Below are positions 24,619 through 33,169 of a stretch of 62,842 bases of DNA, piece after piece (the first letter of the stretch is position 1; each line of letters starts with the position of its first letter). The translations under genes and the position numbers were made by a program. A model generated the notes under the pieces. It was not told the DNA's origin. It ran no database searches and saw only the letters and a program-made list of their open reading frames with translations. This stretch comes from Candidatus Alcyoniella australis (lineage in GTDB: Bacteria; Lernaellota; Lernaellaia; JAVCCG01; Alcyoniellaceae): positions 1 to 62,842 of the forward strand of contig JAVCCG010000126.1 of assembly GCA_030765605.1 (NCBI GenBank). Reading direction: 5' to 3'.

Positions 24619-25863
24619 TTACAGCGGTAAAAGCAACCGCAAGGCAATGCCGTATGCCTGATCCAGGCGCGGCGCGTTGCGGCCGTTGAGCGGCACTTCC
24701 CCAAACAGCGTGATCTCCAAGGGTACGCCCAGTCGCGCCAACCGCGTACCGACCGATAGTTGCAGATACTCGCGGGTCTGTTCCGCGTACACGCCGATCA
24801 TTTCGGTCAACTGCGCGAACTGCTCGCGCTCCGAGTCGATCTGTGGGGCGTCGCGCCAGTCGAAGCGATAGTCCGCAGCCAACCAGGCCCAGCCTAAATC
24901 GCAGTCCAGTCCGACCAGATAGCTCAGCGCGTGCCCCGGCGTGAGCGTATATTCGCCGTCTAGATCCGAGAAGTCGGCGAACAGCCCGCCTCCGTACTGC
25001 TCGAGGGCCGCGGCCAGCGTCGGGTCCGGCGCGCTGAAGCTCGGGTAACGACGTGCGCCGGGCAGGTAGTACGAGTAATCGACAGCCAGTGCGCCCCCGA
25101 TGAAGCGCAGGGGATCGGAGAGCCGCCAGTCCATGGCCAGACCCGCGCCCGGGGCCCAACTGCCGTTGCCCGCGTCGAGCTGCGCTCCCAATCCGTAGGC
25201 CAGCGCCTCGTCCGGATCGGCCAGCCGTCCGGTCGGCGCTGTCAGCTCCAGCCGCCCAGCGAAACTTAAATAGTCCGAGCGCAACCAGTTCCAATCCAGG
25301 CCCAGCTGCATATCGCCCGGCTCCCAGTTGCGGCTGCGATAGTCCAGGGTCATGCGCGGCCAACCCAGGCCCTGGCACAGTCGCCAGTAATCATCCAACG
25401 TGCGCACGCCTAAAAGCGCTGAGCTGCCCGCGGTGAAGGTCGGATCGATCTTGATTCGTAACTGTTGAAACGACAGGCGCGTCCAGGCCAGCAGCGAATC
25501 GCTGATCGCGTAGCCCAGTCCCACGCCGTAGAACGCTCCTTGGCCCTCGGTGTCGAACTCCAGGCGCAGGAACTCGCCGCCGGAGGTCAAAGGATCGGGC
25601 ACTATCAGGCTCTCGAGCAGCGGCGCCAGCTCGGAATCCGCGTCGTATTTACGATGGGCCGCGCCATAGCGCAGATCGAAATCCACGATCAGCGCCCCGG
25701 CCGGGACCAACCCGGTGGTGCGGCCCCACAATGCCTGCTGAGCTTGTCCTAAAGCTTGGACCCGTGCGACGAAACCGGCAGGCTGCGTCGCCTGGTCCTC
25801 TGCCATAGCGGCGGGCACAGCCAGCAGCATTGCGAGCAGCGCAATGAGCAGTATGCGTCTCAC
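24619..25863 (-). CDS. Outer-membrane barrel-like protein of the envelope trio
   Basis: A 414-residue protein starting with GTG at 25863, overlapping the upstream lipoprotein stop (GTGA). A signal peptide (RRILLIALLAMLLAVPAAMA) is followed by alternating aromatic and polar strands, many Tyr/Trp-rich turns, and a hydrophobic C-terminal strand (GIALRLLLPL), consistent with an outer-membrane barrel. No family was recognised. It is third in a minus-strand set with two lipoproteins and probably works with them at the outer membrane. Confidence 0.6.
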   Translation of the reverse strand: MRRILLIALLAMLLAVPAAMAEDQATQPAGFVARVQALGQAQQALWGRTTGLVPAGALIVDFDLRYGAAHRKYDADSELAPLLESLIVPDPLTSGGEFLRLEFDTEGQGAFYGVGLGYAISDSLLAWTRLSFQQLRIKIDPTFTAGSSALLGVRTLDDYWRLCQGLGWPRMTLDYRSRNWEPGDMQLGLDWNWLRSDYLSFAGRLELTAPTGRLADPDEALAYGLGAQLDAGNGSWAPGAGLAMDWRLSDPLRFIGGALAVDYSYYLPGARRYPSFSAPDPTLAAALEQYGGGLFADFSDLDGEYTLTPGHALSYLVGLDCDLGWAWLAADYRFDWRDAPQIDSEREQFAQLTEMIGVYAEQTREYLQLSVGTRLARLGVPLEITLFGEVPLNGRNAPRLDQAYGIALRLLLPL

Positions 25864-27389
25864 AGCGCGCCCCAATCGGCCAACGAGCCGATCAGGTCGT
25901 GCAGCACAAACAGCAGCGGCCGCAGGCCGTCTTGCCCGGGATCGCGTAGCAGCGCGCCGGGGTCGAGTTGCCCCGTATAATTCAGTTCCAGCAGCCCCAG
26001 CAGCATCAGCGCCGTGTCCGATCCCCACTGATCGAGAAACGCGCGCAGCAGCTCCGCGTCAACGGGCGCGCCGTGCGCGAAGTTGTTGCGCAGCGCGCCG
26101 CACAACTGGGCCAGGGCCAGGGCTGCCGGACGTTGGAGCTGACCCAGCCCCTGGATCTGCAGCGGCTCGTCATCGTTCCACGCACCGTCGGCGTTGTAGT
26201 CCACAAAGCGAATCGCGTCGGCCGACTGATCGCCCGCCTGCGTATCGACCTGCTCGATCATTGATTCCAGGTTGCCGAAGAATTGCGCGACCAGCGGCGC
26301 GACAGCCGCCAGGTCAGCGGGCTTGGCCCCCTGCCCCAATCCAAGAAATCCCTGGTGCAGCGGGTCGTCAACCAAGTAGTCCAGCAGCAGGTACAGCGCT
26401 GGAAGCTGTCGATAAAGCTCGTTGAGGTCGCGCGGCAGGTCGAGAAAGACCGACGCGGCGGCGCGCTGGTTGTAATCCAGGTCGAGCGCCGGGAGCGCGG
26501 TCAGCAGCGCATGGATCAGCTCGGCCTGAGCCGCGACGAAGTGCGCCTCGGCCCGGTCGTGGCGTCCGGCCAGGCTGACCTGCAAGAGCATATCGAACAG
26601 CTCGTAGTTGAACGAACCGAGTCGAAACTCGAACGCCGGATCCACGACGACCCGCTCCAGGCAGGCCAGCTGCTCGTCGACCACCGGCTGGTAAAAATCC
26701 TGCGACCAGTCCTGAATCCACGGAGCACTCTGCGCGAAACACTGCTCGCGGCCCGACTCGCACCCCTCGAGCGCAATGTAGCAGTCGATCTGCTTCGCGC
26801 TGTAGAGCACCGGGCACAGCAGCTCGCAACGCTCGAGATCGATCTGCACGCGCTGCAACTCGCCGCAGGACTCGAGCTTGAAACAGGCGGCTGCGCAGGT
26901 CGCGGAATCGGGCGGCAACAGCTCGGACACGCAATCGTAGAGCGCGGAGCAATTGGCGGCCTGGGCCACGCACAGCGCCTGGTCCTGATCCAGCCCCAAC
27001 GGGAAGCGCTCCAGGCACTGATCGTAGGACAGCCCCTGCAATTCGAGCAGGCCGCAGCCGCCGGCGTTGCGGCAGAAGTCAATCACCGTCTGCTCGTCCG
27101 CAGCGAACGTCTCGCCGCAGTACAGCAGGTCGGCCGCGTCCACGAACAGCAGCAGGTCCGACAGCGCGATGCCCCAGTGCGCCGCGCTCGAGCTCGGACG
27201 CAGGTCCAGGGCCTGGCTAAAGGCGCAATATGCGTCCTGGTGCTCGCCGATCTCAAGGTTGGCCGAGCCCAGGGCGATCAGCTCTTGGTAGTCGGGGTCG
27301 GCTGAGCCCTCGTCCGTTTCGCAGGCCCAGAGGCACAGCGCCAGCAGCGCACACAGCGCGGCTAATGCAAACCGTGTCATTCTCACCAC
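25860..27389 (-). CDS. Cysteine-rich lipoprotein with TPR-like N-terminus
   Basis: A 509-residue lipoprotein (lipobox LWAC, Cys23). Residues about 30-85 look like a pair of TPR helices (SANLEIGEHQDAYCAF, QALDLRPSSSAAHWG). The next 150 residues are unusually rich in cysteine, with about fifteen, often in CxxxC spacing (CAAACF, CELLC), suggesting disulfides in the periplasm or bound metal. The C-terminal half is helical with a short calcium-loop-like DYNADGAWNDDE. Function unknown. It overlaps the barrel-like gene downstream by 4 bases and the lipoprotein upstream by 7 bases. Confidence 0.65.
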   Translation of the reverse strand: MVRMTRFALAALCALLALCLWACETDEGSADPDYQELIALGSANLEIGEHQDAYCAFSQALDLRPSSSAAHWGIALSDLLLFVDAADLLYCGETFAADEQTVIDFCRNAGGCGLLELQGLSYDQCLERFPLGLDQDQALCVAQAANCSALYDCVSELLPPDSATCAAACFKLESCGELQRVQIDLERCELLCPVLYSAKQIDCYIALEGCESGREQCFAQSAPWIQDWSQDFYQPVVDEQLACLERVVVDPAFEFRLGSFNYELFDMLLQVSLAGRHDRAEAHFVAAQAELIHALLTALPALDLDYNQRAAASVFLDLPRDLNELYRQLPALYLLLDYLVDDPLHQGFLGLGQGAKPADLAAVAPLVAQFFGNLESMIEQVDTQAGDQSADAIRFVDYNADGAWNDDEPLQIQGLGQLQRPAALALAQLCGALRNNFAHGAPVDAELLRAFLDQWGSDTALMLLGLLELNYTGQLDPGALLRDPGQDGLRPLLFVLHDLIGSLADWGAL

Positions 27390-29038
27390 TGCGCGAGCAC
27401 CATGCCGCTATAGCGTCCCAACCAGTAGGCGAGCTGGAAGTCGACCCCGCTGAACCTGCGGCCATCGTCAGCCCCGCGCTGGAGCAGATAGGGATTGTCG
27501 GCCCAGGCGAACTGCGCGGGAGGACGCTGGTCGATCCACAGCGCGTCCGCGGCCCAGCCGGGCATATCCGGGTCAACATCGACATTGCCGCCAAGATCGA
27601 CCGCGAAGTTCTCCAGCGGTGCTGCGGGGAAGCGCGCCAATTGGCTCCAGCCCGCATACAGCGGCGCGTCAGGCCAGTAGTCGAGTCGATCGACGATCAT
27701 CAGCGTTGCCAGCGGATTGCGCTCCGCGTCGCCGCGGCGAAAGCCGGTCTCGGAAGTCCAGAACGAATGGTTGAAGGTGTTGGAGTAGATCTGCCGCAGC
27801 TCGTCGTCCTGCTCCACGCTCAGCAGCAGGTAGAGATTCAGCGCGCAGTCCAACGCCTCGGAAAAGTCGGTGTCGTAGCCGCTGTAGATGTCGGTCGGGC
27901 CGGTGACGATCCGGCGGTAGTCGCGATCGTCGAGCAGCTCGAAGTAGCGCTGTTCAAACCGCTGCTCGCCGGTGACGTACCAGGCGGCGCGATGCCAGGC
28001 CAACGCGGCCAGTGCGCGGCGCGAATCCTCGTCCGGGTTGGTTCCCGAGACGTTGCCCAGACTGGTCGGCTCGCCGTCCACGTCGATAATTCGCAGATTG
28101 CCTTGCCAGATGCGGTCGAGCAGCGCGGCCATATCCAGGGCAATGCGCTCCTTGCCCGGCTGGTTCTGTACCGCGTCGTAGGCAACGGTCAGGCCGAAGA
28201 TCACCGCGCTGTAGGTATCGCGCCCTGCGTCGCCGATCCAGTGATACCCCGCGTAATCGCCCTGGCCCGCGTGCCCCTCGGGCACTCCCTCGCCGCAGAG
28301 GAAATCAGCGTCGCAATCCGGGTCGGCCAGGTCGTCACAACATAAAAGCTGTATCGAGTCGCGCTCGAACCCCGAGGCCAGCAGCCCGGGCTCGCCGGTG
28401 ATCTGCAGCAGCGCGTGCAGCGCGCCAAGGGTGGTGGACAGGGCGTCGATTGCGCCCTGCGAATCCTGGTCCGGGTCTTGCTGGATAATTGTCCGGCGCC
28501 AGGCCGCGGCCGCCAGGTACAGCCCGCTGAGACGTCCCGCCGCATTGTAATCAGTGTATTGTCGGTCGCCGCCCTCAACGCTGCTTAAAGATAATCCCGA
28601 GGGCGCGTGCTCTGCCCAATAGTCGGTCTCGATCTCGCACGATCGCCGATACAACGGCCCGGAGCCCTGTGAAATCACCTGCAGCACCATCGCCGATACG
28701 TCGACATCCGGATTGTGGGACGCATCCTGGGCCTTGACTAGAAACGGGTAGATCCCCTCGGCCTCGCCGGGCGTTCCATAGAGCACGCCGCTGGTATCCT
28801 CGACCTTGATCCCCTCGGGCAACGCGCCGAGCACCAATTGCCATTCGCGATACGGCTCCAGGCCGCCCTTGGCGACGATCCCGCGCTCGTAACGCTCGCC
28901 AGGATGCGCAGCACTGAGAAATTGGTCGCGTATTTTAAAATCGCTGGACAATAGATCCGGGTCCGAGGCGCAGCCGACCAACCCCAAGCCCATGGCCGCA
29001 ACCAGGGTCAGAATCGCTAAAGATGCTTGTTTTCTCAA
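27383..29038 (-). CDS. Lipoprotein with putative Ig (He_PIG-like) domain
   Basis: A 551-residue lipoprotein. I start it at TTG 29038: GGAGGG lies nine bases upstream and a lipobox LVGC (Cys23) follows at the right distance; longer frames add a non-signal N-terminus. Residues about 45-120 form a putative Ig domain (ALPEGIKVED, GVLYGTPGEAEG). The remaining 400 residues are helix-rich with repeated Trp/Tyr/Asp motifs (YHWIGDAGRDTYS, ALDCALNLYLLLS), reminiscent of an alpha/alpha toroid as in some glycoside hydrolases or lyases, without an identified catalytic motif. First gene of the envelope trio, with its own promoter beside the shared palindrome. Confidence 0.65.
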   Translation of the reverse strand: MRKQASLAILTLVAAMGLGLVGCASDPDLLSSDFKIRDQFLSAAHPGERYERGIVAKGGLEPYREWQLVLGALPEGIKVEDTSGVLYGTPGEAEGIYPFLVKAQDASHNPDVDVSAMVLQVISQGSGPLYRRSCEIETDYWAEHAPSGLSLSSVEGGDRQYTDYNAAGRLSGLYLAAAAWRRTIIQQDPDQDSQGAIDALSTTLGALHALLQITGEPGLLASGFERDSIQLLCCDDLADPDCDADFLCGEGVPEGHAGQGDYAGYHWIGDAGRDTYSAVIFGLTVAYDAVQNQPGKERIALDMAALLDRIWQGNLRIIDVDGEPTSLGNVSGTNPDEDSRRALAALAWHRAAWYVTGEQRFEQRYFELLDDRDYRRIVTGPTDIYSGYDTDFSEALDCALNLYLLLSVEQDDELRQIYSNTFNHSFWTSETGFRRGDAERNPLATLMIVDRLDYWPDAPLYAGWSQLARFPAAPLENFAVDLGGNVDVDPDMPGWAADALWIDQRPPAQFAWADNPYLLQRGADDGRRFSGVDFQLAYWLGRYSGMVLAQW

Positions 29039-29064
29039 TTGATAATACCCTCCGGGACTTTCGG

Positions 29065-29094
29065 AGCATAGACCTCTTTTGCGCTGCAAGTCAA
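29065..29094 (-). promoter_or_regulatory. Promoter of the lipoprotein/barrel trio
   Basis: On the minus strand TTGACT (29094-29089), 18-base spacer, TATGCT (29070-29065). The start would be near 29058, just ahead of the GGAGGG ribosome site. Confidence 0.55.
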
Positions 29095-29109
29095 GGCAAA
29101 CCAGCCGAC

Positions 29110-29126
29110 AGACCGACGGTCGGTCT
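29110..29126. promoter_or_regulatory. 17-bp palindromic operator, TetR style
   Basis: AGACCGACGGTCGGTCT is a perfect 8-1-8 palindrome. It lies 15 bases beyond the -35 of the leftward promoter and 6 bases before the -35 of the rightward promoter, so one regulator could act on both units. The GACCGAC-GTCGGTC form is typical of TetR/AcrR operators. The only TetR gene in the window is 28 kb away at 57614. Confidence 0.65.
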
Positions 29127-29132
29127 TTTCCC

Positions 29133-29161
29133 TTGACAATCAGCGGTCAGGTGTGGATTAT
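29133..29161 (+). promoter_or_regulatory. Promoter of the LolA-like/FtsX unit
   Basis: A consensus -35 TTGACA (29133-29138) with 17-base spacer and GATTAT (29156-29161). The ATG at 29188 has a GGAG Shine-Dalgarno. Confidence 0.55.
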
Positions 29162-29187
29162 CAGTATTTCACGCTCTGGAGAAATCG

Positions 29188-29952
29188 ATGAACCGCTCCT
29201 TCCCGGCTATCCTAATCGTCCTGGTTCTCTGTCTTGGCGCAATCCAATCCGCTGTATCCCAGGACCTGGACGTCAAGGAGATCATCCGCCGCTCAAACGA
29301 TCTGCTGCGCGGCGAGAAGAGCTATTCCGAGCTGTTGATGAAGGTCGAAACTCCGCGCTGGACCCGCAACTATGTGATGCGCTGCTGGACCCAGGGCACT
29401 GAGAGGGCCTTGATCGTGATCAGTAAACCCGAGAAGGACAACGGCTCGGCGTTCCTCAAGCTGGGTCGCCAGATGTGGCAGTACGTTCCGCGCGTGGATA
29501 AGGTGATCAAAATTCCGCCCTCGGCCATGCTGCAATCGTGGATGGGCTCGGACTTCACCAACGACGATCTGGCGCGCGCCGATTCGATCGTCGTTGACTA
29601 CGAGCACATGTTGCTGGGCCGCGAGCAGGTCGACGGCGCGGACTGCTATAAAATTCAATCGATCCCGCACGAGGACGCGCCGGTCGTCTGGGGCAAGGTG
29701 CTCAGCTGGATCGACGTCGATTCGTTCATCCTGCGCCGCGGCGAGTTCTACGACGAGGACGGCCCGCTGGTCAAACGCATGACCTCGGTCGACATCCGCC
29801 AAATCCAGGGCCGCTGGGTCTCGATGAAACAGGTAATGATCAACCTCGCCGATCCGGGTCACAGCACCACGCTGATTTTCAACAACATCGACTTCGACAC
29901 GCCGATGCCTGCCGGCGTATTCGACCTCAACCAGATCAAGCTCCCGCGCTGA
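29188..29952 (+). CDS. Outer-membrane lipoprotein-sorting (LolA-like) protein
   Basis: A 254-residue periplasmic protein with a signal peptide (about 1-24). The mature sequence matches the LolA-like family annotated as outer-membrane lipoprotein-sorting protein: RGEKSYSELLMKV, WTQGTERALIVISKP, GSAFLKLGRQMWQYVP and SWMGSDFTNDDL. The fold is an open half-barrel that carries a lipid or acylated cargo. It precedes two FtsX permeases and an ATPase in one operon, so it is probably the periplasmic carrier of that transporter. Cargo unknown. Confidence 0.88.
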   Translation: MNRSFPAILIVLVLCLGAIQSAVSQDLDVKEIIRRSNDLLRGEKSYSELLMKVETPRWTRNYVMRCWTQGTERALIVISKPEKDNGSAFLKLGRQMWQYVPRVDKVIKIPPSAMLQSWMGSDFTNDDLARADSIVVDYEHMLLGREQVDGADCYKIQSIPHEDAPVVWGKVLSWIDVDSFILRRGEFYDEDGPLVKRMTSVDIRQIQGRWVSMKQVMINLADPGHSTTLIFNNIDFDTPMPAGVFDLNQIKLPR

Positions 29953-29956
29953 CCCG

Positions 29957-31249
29957 ATGTCCACGCTGCTCAAGATCGCCTGGCGCAACCTCGGACGCAA
30001 CAAACGCCGCACCCTGCTCACGCTGAGCTCCGTGGCTTTCGCCTCGATCTTACTGACGTTCATGATGGCGCTGCAGGCCGGCTCCTACGGCGACATGATC
30101 GACAACGCCTGCCGGATGCGCACCGGACACATGCAGGTCCAGCAAGTCGAATACCTCAGCGACCCGTCCATCGAGAAGACCGTACTGGAACCCGACAAGG
30201 TGCTGGCCGTGGCCGAATCGATCGATCACGTGATCGCCGTTGCGCCGCGGGCCGAGGCCGGAGTGCTGGTCAGCCACGGCGAAAAGTCCACCGGCGGCCT
30301 AGTCACGGGCATCGATCCGTTGCGCGAGGCCCGGCTGACCACGATCAGTTCGCTGATCAAGGAAGGCGAGCTGTTCGCCGCAGGCGAGCAGGACAAGGCG
30401 GTGGTGGGCAAGGACCTTGCGCAAAACCTCGATGCAAAAATCGGCGACGAGATCGTGCTCATCGGTCAGGCGGCCGACGGCTCGATTGCAGCCGGCCGTT
30501 ACACTATCTGCGGGCTGATCTCCTCGGGCATGCCCGAGCTGGATTCGGTGCAGTTGTTCATCGAGCTTGGCGGCATGCAGGACGCGTTCTGGCTCTACGC
30601 CCAGCTTCCCGACCCGAGCAGCGCCGATCCCGACGGCTACCGTCAAGTCCCGGCGGCGCACAACGTTGCGCTGCTGCTCGACGACTACAAGCAGATCGAC
30701 CGGGTCAAGGCCGAGATGCTCTCGCGACTGGCGACCGAGGGGAATGAATACAGCGACGCCACGGTACGCGATTGGGGCGAGATCCTCCCCGGCCTCAAAC
30801 AGGGCATCGCGCTGGACATGGGCTCGGGCGCGATCATGTACCTGATCCTGCTGATCGTCGTGGCTTTCGGCGTGATGAACACCTTTGTGATGATCGCCTT
30901 CGAGCGCGTCAAGGAGTTCGGCGTACTGATGGCGATGGGCATGCGCACCCGCTCGCTGGCAATAATGATGATGATCGAATCGACCATGCTGACCCTGCTG
31001 GGGTTGGTGCTGGGTCAGATCATCGGCGGATTGATTTCCGCCTACTTCGGCCACGTGGGCATCCCGCTGGGTGAGATGGCCGAATACGCCCAGCAGTACG
31101 GCATGACCGGATCGATGCATCCCAAGCCCACGCTGCTGGTCTTCGCCATCAGCAGCGCGTCGGTGCTGATCGTCTCGTTGCTTTCCGCCCTCTACCCGGC
31201 CTGGCGCGTCACGCGCTTTAAGCCGGTCGAAGCGCTGAGGCACGTCTGA
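29957..31249 (+). CDS. ABC transporter permease, FtsX/LolE-like (first)
   Basis: A 430-residue permease with the four-helix FtsX/MacB topology: one N-terminal helix (about 24-42), a large periplasmic domain (45-275) and three C-terminal helices (about 290-312, 335-365, 390-412). The start IAWRNLGRNKRRTLLTL is the usual MacB/LolC coupling helix. It begins 4 bases after the LolA-like gene and its TGA overlaps the ATG of the second permease. It probably extracts a lipid or lipoprotein from the inner membrane. Confidence 0.9.
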   Translation: MSTLLKIAWRNLGRNKRRTLLTLSSVAFASILLTFMMALQAGSYGDMIDNACRMRTGHMQVQQVEYLSDPSIEKTVLEPDKVLAVAESIDHVIAVAPRAEAGVLVSHGEKSTGGLVTGIDPLREARLTTISSLIKEGELFAAGEQDKAVVGKDLAQNLDAKIGDEIVLIGQAADGSIAAGRYTICGLISSGMPELDSVQLFIELGGMQDAFWLYAQLPDPSSADPDGYRQVPAAHNVALLLDDYKQIDRVKAEMLSRLATEGNEYSDATVRDWGEILPGLKQGIALDMGSGAIMYLILLIVVAFGVMNTFVMIAFERVKEFGVLMAMGMRTRSLAIMMMIESTMLTLLGLVLGQIIGGLISAYFGHVGIPLGEMAEYAQQYGMTGSMHPKPTLLVFAISSASVLIVSLLSALYPAWRVTRFKPVEALRHV

Positions 31250-32478
31250 TGAACATCGGGCTGTGGGTACGGATCGGTTCGCGCAACATCATGCGCAACA
31301 AACGCCGCTCGCTGATCATGCTGATGGCGATGACCATCGGGCTGGCCGGCGTGATCTGGTTCATGGGCTTCATGAACGCCTGGCTCGATCAGATGGTCGA
31401 CAACGTGATCCGCTCGGGAAACGGCCAAATGCAGATCAAGGCCCAGGGCGCGTTCGAGCGCGCCGGCAGCACTGTGGGCTTCGATCCGCAGCCGGCGCTG
31501 GACGTGCTCGAGCAACATCCCGAGCTCAAAGCGGCTCAGCGCGTGCGCGGCCGTGGCCTGCTGGTCGGCCCAAACAAGAGCTGGCCGATCCAGGTGGTGG
31601 GGATCGACCCCCCTGCCGAAAAACAGGTCTCGGATTGGCCGCAAGGCGAGCTCGAGGGCGAATACCTCAAGTACGACGACCACGGAAAAATGCTGGTCGG
31701 CCGCAAGATGGTCCGCCGTTTCGACACCCGCGTGGGCAAAAAGCTGGTGCTGTACTCGCAGAGCATGGACGCAAGCGAGGACTTCGGCTCGGGAGCTTTC
31801 CGCATTAAGGGCGTCTATCGATCCAACTCGCCGGAGCTGGACGACAGCACGGTGTTCATCGCCCTGCCCGAGGCCCAATCGCTGTTCAGTCTCGCGGGCC
31901 AGGTCTCCGAAATCGCAATCATCGGCGCGCAAGATGAGCTGCTCGCGCAGACCGTGGACGAGCTGCGTCCGGCCATCGAGGCTGCGGGGCTCGAGATCAA
32001 GTCCTGGCGCGAGCTGTCGCCGATGATCGTCCAGATGATCGAGTTTTCCGACAAAATGATGTGGATCTTCTACCTGGTGATTTTCATCGCCATGGCCTTC
32101 GGCATAATCAACGTGCTGCTGATCGCGGTGCTCGAACGCCGCCGGGAGTTCGGCGTACTGCGCGCCCTGGGCACACCGCCCCAGGGCCTGAGCTTTTCGA
32201 TCATCTTCGAATCGCTGAGCCTGGCGCTGCTGGCCTGCCTGATCGGCGACGCCATCGGCGTACTATCGGTCCACTACTTCCACGTCCACGGCCTGGACCT
32301 CTCGTATTTGGCCGAGGGCATGGAGTACGTGGGGATGAGCGCGATCGTCTTTTTCCGCGTCACGGTCGTCGACGTGCTGGTCGCCGACGCGATGCTGCTG
32401 TTGATCGTGCTGCTGGCAAGCATCTATCCGGCTGTTAAAGCCCGCCGCGGCCGTCCGGCCGAGCTATTGAGGAGCTGA
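31249..32478 (+). CDS. ABC transporter permease, FtsX/LolE-like (second)
   Basis: A 409-residue paralogue of the preceding permease with the same layout: coupling helix (SRNIMRNKRRSLIML), N-terminal membrane helix, periplasmic domain and three C-terminal helices; the motif RRREFGVLRALGT marks the second coupling loop. Two different permeases imply a heterodimeric transporter like LolC/LolE rather than homodimeric MacB. It overlaps the first permease as TGATG. Confidence 0.9.
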   Translation: MNIGLWVRIGSRNIMRNKRRSLIMLMAMTIGLAGVIWFMGFMNAWLDQMVDNVIRSGNGQMQIKAQGAFERAGSTVGFDPQPALDVLEQHPELKAAQRVRGRGLLVGPNKSWPIQVVGIDPPAEKQVSDWPQGELEGEYLKYDDHGKMLVGRKMVRRFDTRVGKKLVLYSQSMDASEDFGSGAFRIKGVYRSNSPELDDSTVFIALPEAQSLFSLAGQVSEIAIIGAQDELLAQTVDELRPAIEAAGLEIKSWRELSPMIVQMIEFSDKMMWIFYLVIFIAMAFGIINVLLIAVLERRREFGVLRALGTPPQGLSFSIIFESLSLALLACLIGDAIGVLSVHYFHVHGLDLSYLAEGMEYVGMSAIVFFRVTVVDVLVADAMLLLIVLLASIYPAVKARRGRPAELLRS

Positions 32479-32482
32479 GCAG

Positions 32483-33169
32483 ATGGCGATAGTCCAATGT
32501 AATAAGGTCGAGAAGAAGTACGACGGCGGAGCCGGCGCCGTGCTGGCGCTCAGGGAGATCGACCTCACGATCGAACCCGGCGAGTTCACCGCCATCGCCG
32601 GACCCTCGGGCTCGGGCAAGACCACGCTGCTCAACCTGATCGGCGCCCTGGACACGCCCACCAGCGGCACGCTGATCGTCGCGGGCCAGGAGCTCTCCGG
32701 ACTCAAGGAATCGCAACTGTCCAAGCTGCGGCTGCACAGCATCGGCTTCATCTTCCAGTACTACAATTTGGTTCCCGTGCTCTCGGCTTTGGAAAACGTC
32801 GAGTTCGTGATGCTGCTCCAGGGAGTCCCGCGTGAGACGCGCCACGCCAAGTCGCGCGAGCTGCTCGAGCGCGTGGGTCTGGCCGAGCTGATCCAGCGCC
32901 GTCCCTCCGACATGTCCGGCGGACAGCAGCAGCGCGTGGCCGTGGCGCGTGCCATTGCCGCCAATCCCGAGCTGGTGTTGGCCGACGAGCCCACCGCCAA
33001 TCTCGACCAGGCCACGGGCGCCTCGCTGCTCGACCTGATGGCCGAACTCAACCGCAACGAGGGCACGACCTTCATCTTCTCCAGCCACGATCCAATGGTG
33101 ATGGAACGCTCCCACCGTCTGGTCACCCTGCGCGACGGCGCGATCATCGAGGACGAACGACGCGAATGA
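32483..33169 (+). CDS. ABC transporter ATP-binding protein, LolD/MacB type
   Basis: A 228-residue ATPase with Walker A GPSGSGKT (40-47), Q-loop FIFQYYNLVP, signature MSGGQQQR, Walker B LVLADEPT and H-loop SSHD. The sequence belongs to the LolD/MacB/FtsE subfamily, which powers FtsX-type permeases by mechanotransmission. It follows the second permease by 4 bases, and its stop overlaps the start of the barrel-like gene. Confidence 0.93.
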   Translation: MAIVQCNKVEKKYDGGAGAVLALREIDLTIEPGEFTAIAGPSGSGKTTLLNLIGALDTPTSGTLIVAGQELSGLKESQLSKLRLHSIGFIFQYYNLVPVLSALENVEFVMLLQGVPRETRHAKSRELLERVGLAELIQRRPSDMSGGQQQRVAVARAIAANPELVLADEPTANLDQATGASLLDLMAELNRNEGTTFIFSSHDPMVMERSHRLVTLRDGAIIEDERRE

